Positions 53,784 through 63,387 of a stretch of 64,000 bases of DNA are shown here, piece by piece. Position numbers and translations under genes: made by a program. Each line of letters opens with the position of its first letter. The stretch's first letter is position 1. Below the pieces are notes generated by a model. The model made no database searches. It saw nothing but the letters and a program-made list of their open reading frames with translations, and was not told the origin of the DNA. Location of the stretch: NCBI GenBank assembly GCA_016125385.1, contig WGLV01000002.1:186001-250000 (forward strand). Reading direction: 5' to 3'. This stretch comes from a bacterium. Its GTDB lineage: Bacteria; Hinthialibacterota; Hinthialibacteria; Hinthialibacterales; Hinthialibacteraceae.

Positions 53784-55226
53784 TCAGTTCGTGGAATCGT
53801 CCGACGACTCTCCGCTGGAGGCATCCTCGCCCGCGGGAGCATCCGGCTTTTCCACCGGCGTGATGTTGACCAGTTTCACCTTATCAAGCAGAAGCATGAT
53901 CTCTCCGCTTGAGACGCTGTAGATCTCCAGTGGATTCTCCCGAGCGCCGTAATACACGGTCGTTTCCCGCGTTGACGACGCATCGCCGATAGTCTGTTTG
54001 GCCAGAGCGATCGTTTCAGTTCCCGCGTCGCTCTGTAGCTCGATGGTCAGATCGGGGTGATCGAGGCCGTAATCGGTTGTGGCGCCCTGAACGAAGTCCG
54101 ACGCCTCCAGATCGACGATGCCGCGCACCAGTTCTGAAACCTTGCTGTAATCGGCTTTGCCCTGCTGTGGCGCCAGCGACATCCAGTCGCCGCCGTCTTT
54201 GCTGGCTTCCAGGATGGTCTCGCCGGCGGAAACAATCTTGAATTGTTTCACGTCCCACGAATGAGTGCTGGCGATCTTGGTCTGGCGCAGGTCTTTCCAC
54301 GTAATGGGCATGTCGTTGAAATCATTGGGCGTGATCGCAAAGACCGTTTTTTGCCCTTCGCGGCTGGCATAGACGTAATCGGTGGTCTCACTGGTTCCGC
54401 CGAGTACGATCGCCCGCGAAGCCCAGCTGGATTCCGCACCAGGGTCCCCCGTCCAGAAGGCGACGCGCGTCGCTGGTTCGGCGAGCCCGTAGGTGGCCGG
54501 AATGTCTGGATTCTCGTCGATGAATTGCTTGATTTCCGCGCTCTTCATCCGATTGATGAAGGTCCTCAATTTGGATTCATTGGCGCGGCCCTGCACCGGA
54601 TCGGTAATGACCCATTCATTCTCGCCGCGTTTTTCAACCGTGTAAGCGATTTGGGGCGTTTTGACCTCGATTCGCTGCACCTTGTCGGTTTCGAGTTCGA
54701 CTAGCGTTTTGTCGCGTAGTTCGAACAGCGACTTATTCGCCGTGTCATGCAGACTGGAGCCGACGGTGACAACATCGCTGGCGCCGCCCACTCTCGCGAA
54801 ATAGCGGCCTGAAACCGGCGACTTGGCGCCGATGAACACCGTATCGGAACGGCCATCCGTCGCCGAAAGCACGACCGTCGCGCTGGGGATGTCGAGACCA
54901 AACGGCTTCATATCGTCCGCCGCCTCGGCGACTACGCGTTGCCGTTTGGAGGTGGAATAGTTGCGCGCAAGGTTATCCCATGCGTTTTTGTCGCCAGCGG
55001 TTTCAAATGGCTCGACGATCTTCCAGCGATCGCCCTCGCGTTGCGCCTTAAACTCGCCGTTTTCGTTGCCGACGGCGATCGTATTGACTTCGTCCTGCTT
55101 CAGAGCGGTGATTTGCGCGTCTTTTTCCTCGCGCTTTTCCTCCTTTTTGCGATGAGAGTCATCGAGGTAGAAGGTCAGCGCGATCACCGCGCATACCGCG
55201 ATGAGAATCAGCGTGTTCTTTTTCAT
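53784..55226 (-). CDS. DUF4340 exported protein of a GldG-type ABC exporter
   Basis: 480 residues with one N-terminal helix (ILIAVCAVIALTFYL) then a highly charged stretch and repeated DUF4340 units: WKIVEPFETAGDKNAWDNLARNYS, DTVFIGAKSPVSGRYFARVGG, VYASREGQKTVFAITPNDF. DUF4340 proteins are encoded after GldA/GldF/GldG-like ABC genes, as here (19 bases after the GldG-like stop), and probably form part of the extracytoplasmic complex. An acidic tail closes it. RBS is GAGAGGAACG. Confidence 0.87.
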   Translation of the reverse strand: MKKNTLILIAVCAVIALTFYLDDSHRKKEEKREEKDAQITALKQDEVNTIAVGNENGEFKAQREGDRWKIVEPFETAGDKNAWDNLARNYSTSKRQRVVAEAADDMKPFGLDIPSATVVLSATDGRSDTVFIGAKSPVSGRYFARVGGASDVVTVGSSLHDTANKSLFELRDKTLVELETDKVQRIEVKTPQIAYTVEKRGENEWVITDPVQGRANESKLRTFINRMKSAEIKQFIDENPDIPATYGLAEPATRVAFWTGDPGAESSWASRAIVLGGTSETTDYVYASREGQKTVFAITPNDFNDMPITWKDLRQTKIASTHSWDVKQFKIVSAGETILEASKDGGDWMSLAPQQGKADYSKVSELVRGIVDLEASDFVQGATTDYGLDHPDLTIELQSDAGTETIALAKQTIGDASSTRETTVYYGARENPLEIYSVSSGEIMLLLDKVKLVNITPVEKPDAPAGEDASSGESSDDSTN

Positions 55227-55245
55227 GTCGTTCCTCTCAGTCGCT

Positions 55246-56871
55246 TTATCCGCGCATGCGTTTGAAAACCAGCACCACGCAGCCGAAGACGGCTACGATC
55301 AGGGGCAGTACGACCAGCGAACACCACCAGATGATGTTGGCTTCCAGCGGCTTCAACATCAGCGGCTGGCCCGCATCATCCTTGGGGCGGATCGAAATCA
55401 GATCTTCCTGCTTTACCAGCCAGTTGACTGAATTGAGGAACAGATCCATGCCCTGAAGATAGGTTCGGTTGGAGATGAAGTCCGAATCGCCAAAGACGAC
55501 CATCCGCATCTGCGGGGTTTCTTTTTTGACAGTGACGTTTTCATCGCCGGTGGCGTCCTCGATTTCCGCGTCGTCCGCTTCGGGAGAAGCGTTTTCGATG
55601 TCTTTCGACACCGCCACAGCGATGGAAATCGGGCCCTTGATGTCCTGGCCTTCATCCAGCCCGGCTCGGCCTGTGTTTTTCAGGTCGGCCAGATCGGTTT
55701 CAGCCCAGCTCTGCGGACTGGTCTTGATCAGCTCGGTGACGTCTTCTCCGTCGGGGATGCGATCCGCTTTCATAACGCTGCGGACTTTCATGAAACTGAT
55801 GGCCTGCGCGCCCTGTTCGCCGAACGCCTTGGTGATGGGGTGATCGCCCAGCGAGTTCATGAAGGGAGCCAGTGGGCTGCCGCCCAGCGCCTGCATCAGC
55901 GGGTTGTTTTCCAGTACGTAATCGTCGCCCAGCTTGACGCCGTAGTCGTTCTGCAGAAACGGCTCAAGCGCCGAATGGGTTTCGGGGTCGATCAGAAAGA
56001 TGGCGTCTCCGCCCTTGTCGAGATAGCGCTTTAACGCGGCGGTTTCCGTATCGAAGAAGGGACGTTTGGGACCTGCGACGACCACCACGGCGGCGTCGTC
56101 CGGCACGTCTTCGTTTTCAAACAGCTTGAGTTCCTTCACCTCGAAGCCATCGTCTTTCAGCATGTCGTTCATGCCGCCCAGCCCGTCTCGGGTGTCACGG
56201 TCTTCGATGGATGGCTCGTCGTGTCCGGTGGTAAAATACACCACGCGGCTCGCGCCCCGCGTCACCTTCATGATGGCGTTGGTGAGGTTTTCTTCGGTGA
56301 TGGGTGAGACTTTTTCATGCTTCTCGCCCTTGCGGACGTATACCGCGCCCAGCGTTACGGGAGCCAGTTCCTGAACTTTTTGCGGTTCGCGCTCCGGATC
56401 GAGAAATTCGTAATGAATTTTGCCTGAATGGTATTTATACAATTCCAGCAGATTCTTGGCGTTCGCCTGCTCGGCGGGCGGGCCGCTGGGATTGATCAGG
56501 TATTGCAGGTCGATGTCGTCATTCAGTCCCTGCAACACTTTCACGGTTTGCGACGCCAGGGTGAATTTCTGTGCCTGCGTGAAATCGAACCGGGCGTTAT
56601 GCCGATCGAGCAACAGGTACAAAAACACTACGATGACCAGAAAGACGATGACCGAAACCGCCATATTGGCGCCTTCGACCGCCTTACGCCCGGTCAGTTT
56701 CGCCGTCAGAAAATTGATATTCATCCCCACCCAGGCCAGCGTGGAGGCCGAGCCAACCACCAGCGGGATGAGGGAATACACGTCGATCTGCAACCGGATC
56801 GCCCACAAAAGCAATCCAAGGGCGATTAAAAAGACGCCCGCGATAATTAATATGTTTCGTTTTGATTGCAT
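55246..56871 (-). CDS. GldG-like ABC-exporter auxiliary protein
   Basis: 541 residues. Helices at about 10-35 and 60-90, then an extracytoplasmic part with GldG features (FTLASQTVKVLQGLNDDIDLQYLI, LLELYKYHSGKIHYEFLDPE), a GATase-like region (VVVVAGPKRPFFDTETAALKRYLDKGGDAIFLIDPE), MRMVVFGDSDFISNRTYLQG, and a last helix near ANIIWWCSLVVLPLIVAVFG. It is the accessory subunit of GldF/GldG exporters, linked to gliding or surface secretion. A Glu/Asp-rich insertion is near residue 435. It starts 5 bases after the permease stop. Confidence 0.87.
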   Translation of the reverse strand: MQSKRNILIIAGVFLIALGLLLWAIRLQIDVYSLIPLVVGSASTLAWVGMNINFLTAKLTGRKAVEGANMAVSVIVFLVIVVFLYLLLDRHNARFDFTQAQKFTLASQTVKVLQGLNDDIDLQYLINPSGPPAEQANAKNLLELYKYHSGKIHYEFLDPEREPQKVQELAPVTLGAVYVRKGEKHEKVSPITEENLTNAIMKVTRGASRVVYFTTGHDEPSIEDRDTRDGLGGMNDMLKDDGFEVKELKLFENEDVPDDAAVVVVAGPKRPFFDTETAALKRYLDKGGDAIFLIDPETHSALEPFLQNDYGVKLGDDYVLENNPLMQALGGSPLAPFMNSLGDHPITKAFGEQGAQAISFMKVRSVMKADRIPDGEDVTELIKTSPQSWAETDLADLKNTGRAGLDEGQDIKGPISIAVAVSKDIENASPEADDAEIEDATGDENVTVKKETPQMRMVVFGDSDFISNRTYLQGMDLFLNSVNWLVKQEDLISIRPKDDAGQPLMLKPLEANIIWWCSLVVLPLIVAVFGCVVLVFKRMRG

Positions 56872-56876
56872 GGGTC

Positions 56877-57665
56877 TTACCCTCTCCAGCGATTGGATTC
56901 CAGAACGCGAAGCGTGAAGAACAGAAAGAAGGTGGAAAACAGCACGTAGTAGGCGACGTGCCCGGTGTCGATCACGCCCTTGCTGAAGTCTTCAAAATGC
57001 GAGAAGACGGAGATTTCGTTGCACAGATTCCCGATGAATCCCGGCTGAATCTCGTCGACGAATCCGATCATCCACATCACCAGCAACACCGCGAACGAGA
57101 TCAATCCCGCCACGATCTGGCTGTCGGTCAATGAGGATGCGAACAGTCCGAACGCCAGAAACGCCGCGCCAACCAGAAAAACGCCGAAATACGACGCCAG
57201 CAAAGCGGGCCAGTACGTCTGTTCTACGAAAATTGAGGATATCGCCGGGTAAGCCAGCGTGATGATGAGCATGACGGCGTAAACCGTCAGACTGGCGAGG
57301 TATTTCCCCATCAGCAGCTCGATGTCCTTGATGGGGTAGGTCATCATCAGTTCGAGCGTGCCAAGCTTCTTTTCTTCCGCTAATAGCCGCATAGACATCA
57401 TTGGAATGATGAACAGCAGCACGAAGGTCATGACGTTCGTCAGGCCCAGCAGCACCAGTTCTGTGTAGTTGGGCATCTGATTCGCCATGCCCTGCCGCAT
57501 GCTCATCATCTGAATGTATTCCTTACTCCACTGGATGTAGTAGGAGAAATACATATTGAAGAACACGCCGCAGACGATCAGAAACAGAACGTAAAGAACG
57601 TACGCCAGGGGAGAGAAGAAGAAGCTGCGCAATTCGCGCTTGTAGACGGCCCAGGTATTGTTCAT
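56877..57665 (-). CDS. ABC-2 type permease (GldF-like)
   Basis: 262 residues, six helices; N-terminal VYKRELRSFFFSPLAYVLYVLFL is the classical ABC-2 start with the preceding cytoplasmic helix. TNVMTFVLLFIIPMMSMRLLAEEKKLGTLELMMTYPI is the coupling-helix block. It forms the channel with the ATPase encoded upstream, whose end it overlaps by 4 bases (ATGA). It belongs to the four-gene exporter operon; the export substrate is unknown. Confidence 0.92.
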   Translation of the reverse strand: MNNTWAVYKRELRSFFFSPLAYVLYVLFLIVCGVFFNMYFSYYIQWSKEYIQMMSMRQGMANQMPNYTELVLLGLTNVMTFVLLFIIPMMSMRLLAEEKKLGTLELMMTYPIKDIELLMGKYLASLTVYAVMLIITLAYPAISSIFVEQTYWPALLASYFGVFLVGAAFLAFGLFASSLTDSQIVAGLISFAVLLVMWMIGFVDEIQPGFIGNLCNEISVFSHFEDFSKGVIDTGHVAYYVLFSTFFLFFTLRVLESNRWRG

Positions 57666-58618
57666 TTTACCTCTCCTCCCTTGTCGCCCGCCACGATGTC
57701 GACGAAGACGTCTTCCAGCGTTGGCTCCAGCGAGCGGATTTCATACAGCGGCCAGCCTTTGCCGACCAGCCGGTTGGCGATTTCCGGACGAAGTTCTTTA
57801 TCGGGATCGGTATCGATGTTGACCTGACAGAGTTTATCCGATCCGCCCAATAGCATTGCTTCGATCCGCTGAATGCCCTGGATGTCATCGAGCGCTGGAT
57901 TGACCTCTTCTGAAGGGGCCTTCACCGTGACGCGAAGCCGGCGGGTTTTGCTCATCCGGCGCGACAACTCGCCCACTGCGTCGGAGGCAACTACATGGCC
58001 TTTGTTGATGATCAGAACGCGGTCGCAGATCATGCTGACTTCGGGGAGAATGTGAGTGGAGAGAATGACGGTGCGGCGGCCCGCCATGTTTTTGATCAGC
58101 TCGCGTATTTCGCGGATCTGGTTCGGATCGAGCCCAACGGTGGGTTCATCGAGAATCAGCACCTTCGGGTTGCCGATCAGCGCCTGAGCCAGACCCACAC
58201 GCTGCCGGTATCCCTTGGACAACTTGCCGATGGTGCGATGAGCCACTTCCATCGTTCCGGTTTCTTCCAGCGCTTCGCGGATGGCGGCGCCGCGCTTGTC
58301 CGATGGAATCCCTTTGATCTGGGCGGCGAACGATAGAAAGCCCGTAACGTCCATGTCGAGATAGAGCGGCGTGTTTTCGGGCAGGTATCCAATAACCTGA
58401 CGTACCGCCAGCGGCTCGTCTTTCACATTGCGGCCGTCAACGATGGCCGTACCGCTGGTGGGCGGCGTGTAGCCGGTGATGATGCGCATCGTCGTCGTTT
58501 TGCCCGCGCCGTTCGGACCCAGAAAGCCGAGAATCTCCCCCTCGTTGACCGTGAAGGAGACGTCTTCCACCGCGGTAACGCGGCTGAAGGTCTTTCGTAT
58601 GTTTTCTACGGTGATCAT
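57662..58618 (-). CDS. ABC transporter ATP-binding protein (GldA-like)
   Basis: 318 residues. Walker A GPNGAGKTTTM, signature LSKGYRQRVGLAQALIGN, Walker B VLILDEPTVGLDP, H-loop STHIL. The remaining 90 residues form a regulatory domain with ACT-like pattern (DTDPDKELRPEIANRLVG). It powers the exporter encoded by the following three genes. GAGG CCGTT ATG is a good start. It is the first gene of the operon; its promoter must lie in 58619-58751. Confidence 0.93.
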   Translation of the reverse strand: MITVENIRKTFSRVTAVEDVSFTVNEGEILGFLGPNGAGKTTTMRIITGYTPPTSGTAIVDGRNVKDEPLAVRQVIGYLPENTPLYLDMDVTGFLSFAAQIKGIPSDKRGAAIREALEETGTMEVAHRTIGKLSKGYRQRVGLAQALIGNPKVLILDEPTVGLDPNQIREIRELIKNMAGRRTVILSTHILPEVSMICDRVLIINKGHVVASDAVGELSRRMSKTRRLRVTVKAPSEEVNPALDDIQGIQRIEAMLLGGSDKLCQVNIDTDPDKELRPEIANRLVGKGWPLYEIRSLEPTLEDVFVDIVAGDKGGEVK

Positions 58619-58989
58619 AACGGCCTCGCGTATCTCCCTGTCAGATTGGTTGGCAAGGTTGAAACATTGGACGGACGAGGCCCTGAAGGTGAGAAAACGT
58701 GTGGCGCGGCCTGCCCGATTCGGCTCAACGCTTGCAAGGGTCTACACAAAAGAAAAGACCTGATGAATAAGGTCTTTTCATGAGTCAAAATCATAATCCC
58801 GAACGTATTGAATCCGCGTTCGGGGCGCTCGCCGGAAACCGCTTTTTTGAGTTGGATTCCGATCGCGGCACGGTTATCCCCTACGAATGATCACGCTGGG
58901 GAGTAACGCGATTTTTTGATGATAAGATGCGTAAATATTTTCGTCTACCCGGCTCGCGGATGGAATTGTGGCGGATTTGATGGGGCGAT
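58619..58989. other. Intergenic region, exporter operon / response regulator
   Basis: 371 bases without a credible gene on either strand. It contains the terminator at 58752-58779 and the leader of the exporter operon (58619-58751). The stretch 58780-58989 shows no further structure that I can see. Confidence 0.6.
58752..58779 (-). terminator. Rho-independent terminator of the response regulator gene
   Basis: Ten-bp stem (58752-58761 with 58770-58779), 8-base loop, T-rich on either side of the stem. It lies about 210 bases past the response regulator stop on the minus strand, so it leaves a long 3' leader. Confidence 0.72.
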
Positions 58990-59919
58990 TCAAGATGAAG
59001 CGGAAGTCTCGTTCGATTGGGGAACGGTTTTTTTGACCAGTGTGATGCGATTGCCTTTTTCGTTAAATCGCACTTCGTCCATAAACGCTTGAATCAACAG
59101 AAGCCCGCGCCCGTGATTGGCCATGATTTCATGGTCTTCAAACGATTTTGGAATCCGGCTCCAGTCAAAACCGGCTCCCTCGTCTTCAATATGATACACC
59201 ACATGAGAGCGGTTCAGCGTCATATCAACTTTGACGCAGCGGGAGCGAAAAGGTTCCGCTTCCGCACGTTCTTTGACCAACTGGTTGAAACGCGCGACTT
59301 CATCCAGGCTGGAGCCCTTCATCGTGGAGGGAATTTCCAGGTTGCCATGAATAATCGCGTTGACCAGCGCTTCATCGAGCGCCAGCCTGATGTTCGTCAG
59401 ATCGTGCGCTGAACACACGCCCACGCGAATCAGTTTATCGGTAATCAGATCGATTAAGGGAAAGGTATATTTGAGAATATTGGAGATGACGTACGATTGA
59501 GTCTCCGTCTGAAAGTGCTCGAATATCTGCTGTTCAAGCCGCTCTTTCATCCGGACCCGCAACACTTTGGCGGCGACGGTATGAACCAGTTTGATTTCCT
59601 GCGGTTTCATCAGGAAGTTGGAGGCCCCGAGCCGTAATGCTTCAATCACGTCTTCGCGGCGTCCATAGCCAGTCAGAATAATGACGGGAATGTCTTCTTT
59701 GATGCGGCGCAACTCCGCAAGCAATTCGATGCCCGACATGCCGGGCATGCGCAGGTCGGTCAAGACGAGGTCAACCTCATGGTTGGTGAAAACGTGGAGG
59801 GCTTCTTCGCCGTTGGCGGCGGTCAATATACGGTAATTTCCCGCCGAACTGAGGATATCGACGAGCAACTCACGGATCATCTGCTCGTCATCAACTATGA
59901 GTATCGCGCCTTCGCTCAT
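58990..59919 (-). CDS. Response regulator with anti-sigma-type (RsbW-like) ATPase domain
   Basis: 309 residues. Receiver domain 1-120 with the acidic pair Asp10/Asp11, phosphoacceptor Asp55 (LVLTDLRMPG), Thr in ILTGYG and Lys105 (LMKPQE). An alpha-helical linker follows (KVLRVRMKERLEQQIFEHF). The C-terminal HATPase_c_2 domain has an N box (DEALVNAIIHGN), DEGAGFDW and NHGRGLLLI. It looks like a REC-controlled serine kinase / anti-sigma switch, or a histidine-kinase-like output. No anti-anti-sigma or phosphatase gene is adjacent. The epimerase gene lies upstream, 124 bases away, on the same strand. Confidence 0.87.
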   Translation of the reverse strand: MSEGAILIVDDEQMIRELLVDILSSAGNYRILTAANGEEALHVFTNHEVDLVLTDLRMPGMSGIELLAELRRIKEDIPVIILTGYGRREDVIEALRLGASNFLMKPQEIKLVHTVAAKVLRVRMKERLEQQIFEHFQTETQSYVISNILKYTFPLIDLITDKLIRVGVCSAHDLTNIRLALDEALVNAIIHGNLEIPSTMKGSSLDEVARFNQLVKERAEAEPFRSRCVKVDMTLNRSHVVYHIEDEGAGFDWSRIPKSFEDHEIMANHGRGLLLIQAFMDEVRFNEKGNRITLVKKTVPQSNETSASS

Positions 59920-60043
59920 ACCGGGCTTCTTCGGTGAATGGTTTCTTTCAATAAATGGATGACGAGGTATTCTACATTACAAGCCAGTTCGAACACAACA
60001 CTTAAATATCTTACTTTCACACAAGCGCTATTCAATCCAGAAA

Positions 60044-60994
60044 TCAATTGATAGGAATATCGGGCCGTTTGTAGGCTTTTCCCCACTCGATGCACTTTCG
60101 GATGCCTTCCGATAGTGGAGTTGCAGGATTGTAACCCAGCAGATTTCGCGCCAGCGAAATGTCGGCGATGTACCTGGTAACTTCGCCCGCCTGAGTGGGT
60201 TTGAAACTGATGTTCGGATCGATTCCGAGCGCTTCGCCGATCAGATTCGCCAGATCGACAAGACTGTTTCCCTGACCATACGCGAGGTTGAACGTCTGGT
60301 TTTTCACTTCGCCGGATAGCAGTTTTTCGATGCCCAGCAGAATCCCCTGCACGCAATCGTCGACATAAGTGAAATCCAGCGTCTTTTCCTTGCCGAAAAT
60401 TACGATCGGTTCGCCCTGGCTGATGCGATGAATAAATAACGGAGTGACCCTTTCCATGCGATCAATATCGTTGTCGTAGCGGCCGTACACGTTACTGAAT
60501 CGGAACACGATATACGGCGTGCTGTAACATTGGGCGTATGAATAGATAAACGCCTCACCCGCGATTTTACTGGCCGAGTAGGGGCTTTCCGCCACGACGA
60601 AGTCGGCGCAGGATTCATTGGTGATGTGCCGGTGGATATCGCCATATACTTCGCGGGAACTGGCGAAGATGATCGGAATGCCCGCCAACCTCGCCGCTTC
60701 AGCCGCCCTGAAGGTCATCGTCACGTTTTCAAGCGCTCGCGAAGGCTCCCTGACCAGCTCGAACACCTTGGCGTGAGCCGCCAGATGAACGATAAGTTGA
60801 ATATCATAGCCGGTGATGAGCTCCAGTATGCGTGATCCGCAATCGGTGGTCATGTCGACGATTTTGGTGGGCAGTTCGGTGGTCCACGGATTGTGGCGCT
60901 TGTCGATTCCAAGAATGGAATCACCGCGTTCAAGCAGCCGCAAACCCAGATTGGTGCCGATTTGACCGCTGGAGCCTGTAATCAGAATATTCAA
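60044..60994 (-). CDS. NAD-dependent epimerase/dehydratase (extended SDR)
   Basis: 316 residues, TTG start with AAGGAG 8 bases upstream. Cofactor loop GSSGQIG near residue 7, LAAHAKVFE, the active site SSREVYG and YSASK, then FRFSNVYGRYDNDIDRM and GEVTRYIADISLARNLLGY. It belongs to the UDP-glucose 4-epimerase/UDP-glucuronate decarboxylase class that makes nucleotide sugars for surface glycans; which sugar is not evident. It sits alone between the coiled-coil gene and the response regulator. Confidence 0.9.
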   Translation of the reverse strand: MNILITGSSGQIGTNLGLRLLERGDSILGIDKRHNPWTTELPTKIVDMTTDCGSRILELITGYDIQLIVHLAAHAKVFELVREPSRALENVTMTFRAAEAARLAGIPIIFASSREVYGDIHRHITNESCADFVVAESPYSASKIAGEAFIYSYAQCYSTPYIVFRFSNVYGRYDNDIDRMERVTPLFIHRISQGEPIVIFGKEKTLDFTYVDDCVQGILLGIEKLLSGEVKNQTFNLAYGQGNSLVDLANLIGEALGIDPNISFKPTQAGEVTRYIADISLARNLLGYNPATPLSEGIRKCIEWGKAYKRPDIPIN

Positions 60995-61163
60995 CTCAAA
61001 TGCTCCTTCTCGCTGGTTTGAAACAGATATTATTTCCGCATGAAAACGGGGCGGATTGATCGAACGTCACCCAACCGCCCTGAATCATGGATGACTTCTG
61101 CGCATCTTGCGTTCGCGGCGCCGCTTCGTCAAGCCGGGAAGCCGATTCCCGGGATGAGGCGCA

Positions 61164-61194
61164 TAAAAAAAGGCCGGCGGTCGCCGGCCTTTTT
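61164..61194 (-). terminator. Rho-independent terminator of the coiled-coil protein gene
   Basis: Thirteen-bp perfect inverted repeat (61167-61179 with 61182-61194), GC-rich core with A and T runs, a tight 2-base spacer so the true loop is wider. On the minus strand T6 or more follows. It lies 20 bases past the stop. Confidence 0.9.
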
Positions 61195-61214
61195 CTATTC
61201 GATGCCTGTTCTCT

Positions 61215-62753
61215 CTAATACAAACTGAAACCCAGCGCCTGCGGGGTGCGTTGTTCGGGGTCGGGCGATGGCGAGGCGGGAGGCGCATTGCCTTCCTGCG
61301 AGGAAGCCGATGGCGTTGAGTTGATCGCTACCGACCCGCTTGAAGCCGGGCTGACGCGGTCGATCTGATTTTGCGCGTCGTTGATCATCGTTTCGATCTG
61401 GCTGACGGCTTTTTCCAGCGAGGGCGCCGCGTCGGGCGACTGCGATTGCATCACTTTTAACTGGGGCAGAATGGCTTCAGCGATCATGGTTTGCGTCTGG
61501 CGCAGGGTCGAAGAGAACTGATCCAGCGAACTCTGAATATTGATCGCCGAGCTCATGCCAAGGTCGGATGAATCAGGAGAAAGTCCCTGCAAAACCGTGG
61601 AGAACGACTGGATCGTCGCTGTGAGGTTTTGCAGTTGTTCGGATGTTTCATCATGGCTGAGCGCGAGGTCCGATTTAATCTCGGCGCGGGTTCCTTCGAG
61701 CCCTTGCGTGTTCACGTAAACCGCGTTCAGAACGGATTCGGACGCTTCTTTCAACGATTGATTGATCAGAGCAAGGCTTTTCTGCAGCTGGGAAATCTGT
61801 TGAGTAAGTTGAGCGGTCATCTCATCCGTACGGGTTTGCATCTGCTTCCACTGGGCGTCGTAGGCCTCGCGGAACTGCGGCATGGTGTTCTGGATGTCTT
61901 CCATCGAACCGCGAGCCGCGGAAACGTTCTGGTGCAGTGAATCGATCTGGGTGGCCATCCCCTTCAACTGGCTGAGAATGGTCTCTGAACCGCCCTGTTC
62001 CTGACTCTGGAATCCGTTCAGCGCGCCGGCCAGCTGTTTGAACTCTTCGCGTGAGGTCGCGCTGTCGCTCGAAACAAGTTCCTGTAATGATTTCATCGAA
62101 GAGGTCACCGCGTCCGACAGCACCGAGCGGGTCTGCGTTACGTTATTGCCGACTTCTTTGACCGAGGTCAGGATTTCTTTGCTGTACTTGCTTTGATTGG
62201 TATCCAGTTTCGCCAGCGCCGATTGCAACGATTCCGATTGCTGGCTCTGATTCTGATCGATATGCTGAGCGAGCTGTGCCGCGAGGTTTTTGTTTTCAGA
62301 TGCGATTTTTTGCAGGACCGCGTTTTGAGAGTCGCTGAGATCGGTTTTGATCGATTGAGCCAGACTTTGTTGCGACTGATTAACGGAGTCCTGATACGAA
62401 GCGAGTTTTTCCATGGTGGCGTCGAAGCGTTGCCCGGTCGTCTCCGTCATTTCCAGCAATCCCTTCGCCAGAACCGACGACGTGTCATTGACGCGTTTTA
62501 TCAGATTGCCTTCCAGTTGTTTTTGATTATCGTCAACGTGAGATACGATGGTTTGCGTGTTTCCGCTGAGCTGATCTTCCATCCCTTGAAGACGGTAATC
62601 GACGTAGGCGGCCATACCCATCCATGAGCCGACGATGACTACGCCTGTCATGAGTAGTCCCGATGCGTATCCGCGTCCGGTCAGACCTTGCGGTTGCGGC
62701 GATTGCTTCATCTGGTCTCGCGTCTCCTGGTTGATTTCGGGGTTAGACGTCAT
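61215..62753 (-). CDS. Single-TM coiled-coil protein, unknown function
   Basis: 512 residues, with one helix at about 31-52 (LLMTGVVIVGSWMGMAAYV). Most of the rest (60-450) is coiled coil, Gln/Ser-rich, with repeating 7-residue spacing (SQQSESLQSALAKLDTNQ, SLALINQSLKEASESVLN), resembling a methyl-accepting-chemotaxis-like signalling rod but without a receptor domain, HAMP or the conserved hairpin tip (EIxxI). The end is disordered (PASPSPDPEQRTPQ). A large rod on the cytoplasmic or periplasmic side is implied. The RBS AAGGAGTAAGG is well placed. It follows a 634-base intergenic region and is probably its own unit. Confidence 0.65.
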   Translation of the reverse strand: MTSNPEINQETRDQMKQSPQPQGLTGRGYASGLLMTGVVIVGSWMGMAAYVDYRLQGMEDQLSGNTQTIVSHVDDNQKQLEGNLIKRVNDTSSVLAKGLLEMTETTGQRFDATMEKLASYQDSVNQSQQSLAQSIKTDLSDSQNAVLQKIASENKNLAAQLAQHIDQNQSQQSESLQSALAKLDTNQSKYSKEILTSVKEVGNNVTQTRSVLSDAVTSSMKSLQELVSSDSATSREEFKQLAGALNGFQSQEQGGSETILSQLKGMATQIDSLHQNVSAARGSMEDIQNTMPQFREAYDAQWKQMQTRTDEMTAQLTQQISQLQKSLALINQSLKEASESVLNAVYVNTQGLEGTRAEIKSDLALSHDETSEQLQNLTATIQSFSTVLQGLSPDSSDLGMSSAINIQSSLDQFSSTLRQTQTMIAEAILPQLKVMQSQSPDAAPSLEKAVSQIETMINDAQNQIDRVSPASSGSVAINSTPSASSQEGNAPPASPSPDPEQRTPQALGFSLY

Positions 62754-63387
62754 GATCCCTTACTCCTTCGGTATATATGTGATTCGGCGGCGAATTCCGT
62801 TCGGCGCCGGTTTGGGCTGCTCGGCCTGCTTTACATCTCGATCCAGCACGTCATGACGCCGATCATGGTTTACATGAGCCGCATATCTGACGTAAGTCGA
62901 AAAATGAAAACGGTTTCGCAGTCAGTTGATGCGATGAAGGAGGTGGAAAAACAGGGTAAGGCCAATAATCCCTGAATGGAGAGATTGAGCGTGGATAGCC
63001 CGTGGATATGCCATCGGAGGCATACTCACCGGCTGTATGGGTGGCGGAAATTCGCCACGGAAATCCATATATCCTGAGCGGTCAAATGACCGTAACGAAC
63101 TCAAAATCGGGGATCGATTGGTGAAGCCGTAAAAACCCTGATTACCAAATCGTCATCGCCTCAACCAAATGCATCCCTCAACCCCGATTTGATTCATAGC
63201 GCTATCATGCCAAGGGTTGACCGCGCTGTCAATGAATTTCTGAGCGAAAAAGATGTTTTTTGGCTTATTATCTTGACAGGGCGGTATGAATGATTTCAAA
63301 CTCTCAAAGGGTAAAAGTTGAGTTTGATATGTATAATTTAATGGGGAAGGCGCCACGTTTTTATAAATATCTGATACGGACTCTCAT
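62754..63387. other. Long intergenic region between divergent genes
   Basis: 634 bases without a convincing gene. It carries the RBS region of the coiled-coil gene (left) and the leader of the sensor gene (right). TTGACA occurs near 63272 on the plus strand and TATAAT near 63332, but they are 50 or more bases apart and neither has a good partner, so no promoter is claimed. A short frame with LTGC near 63035-63050 resembles a lipoprotein signal but has no start codon. Confidence 0.55.

Noticed and set aside
62635-62975. Plus-strand open frames over the coiled-coil gene start
   Set aside because: They overlap the well-supported minus-strand gene or its RBS and lack RBS and domain similarity.
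63005-63131. Short plus-strand frame with LTGC resembling a lipoprotein signal (about 63011-63131)
   Set aside because: No start codon precedes the LTGC within the open frame and the rest has no family likeness; may be a remnant but cannot be supported.
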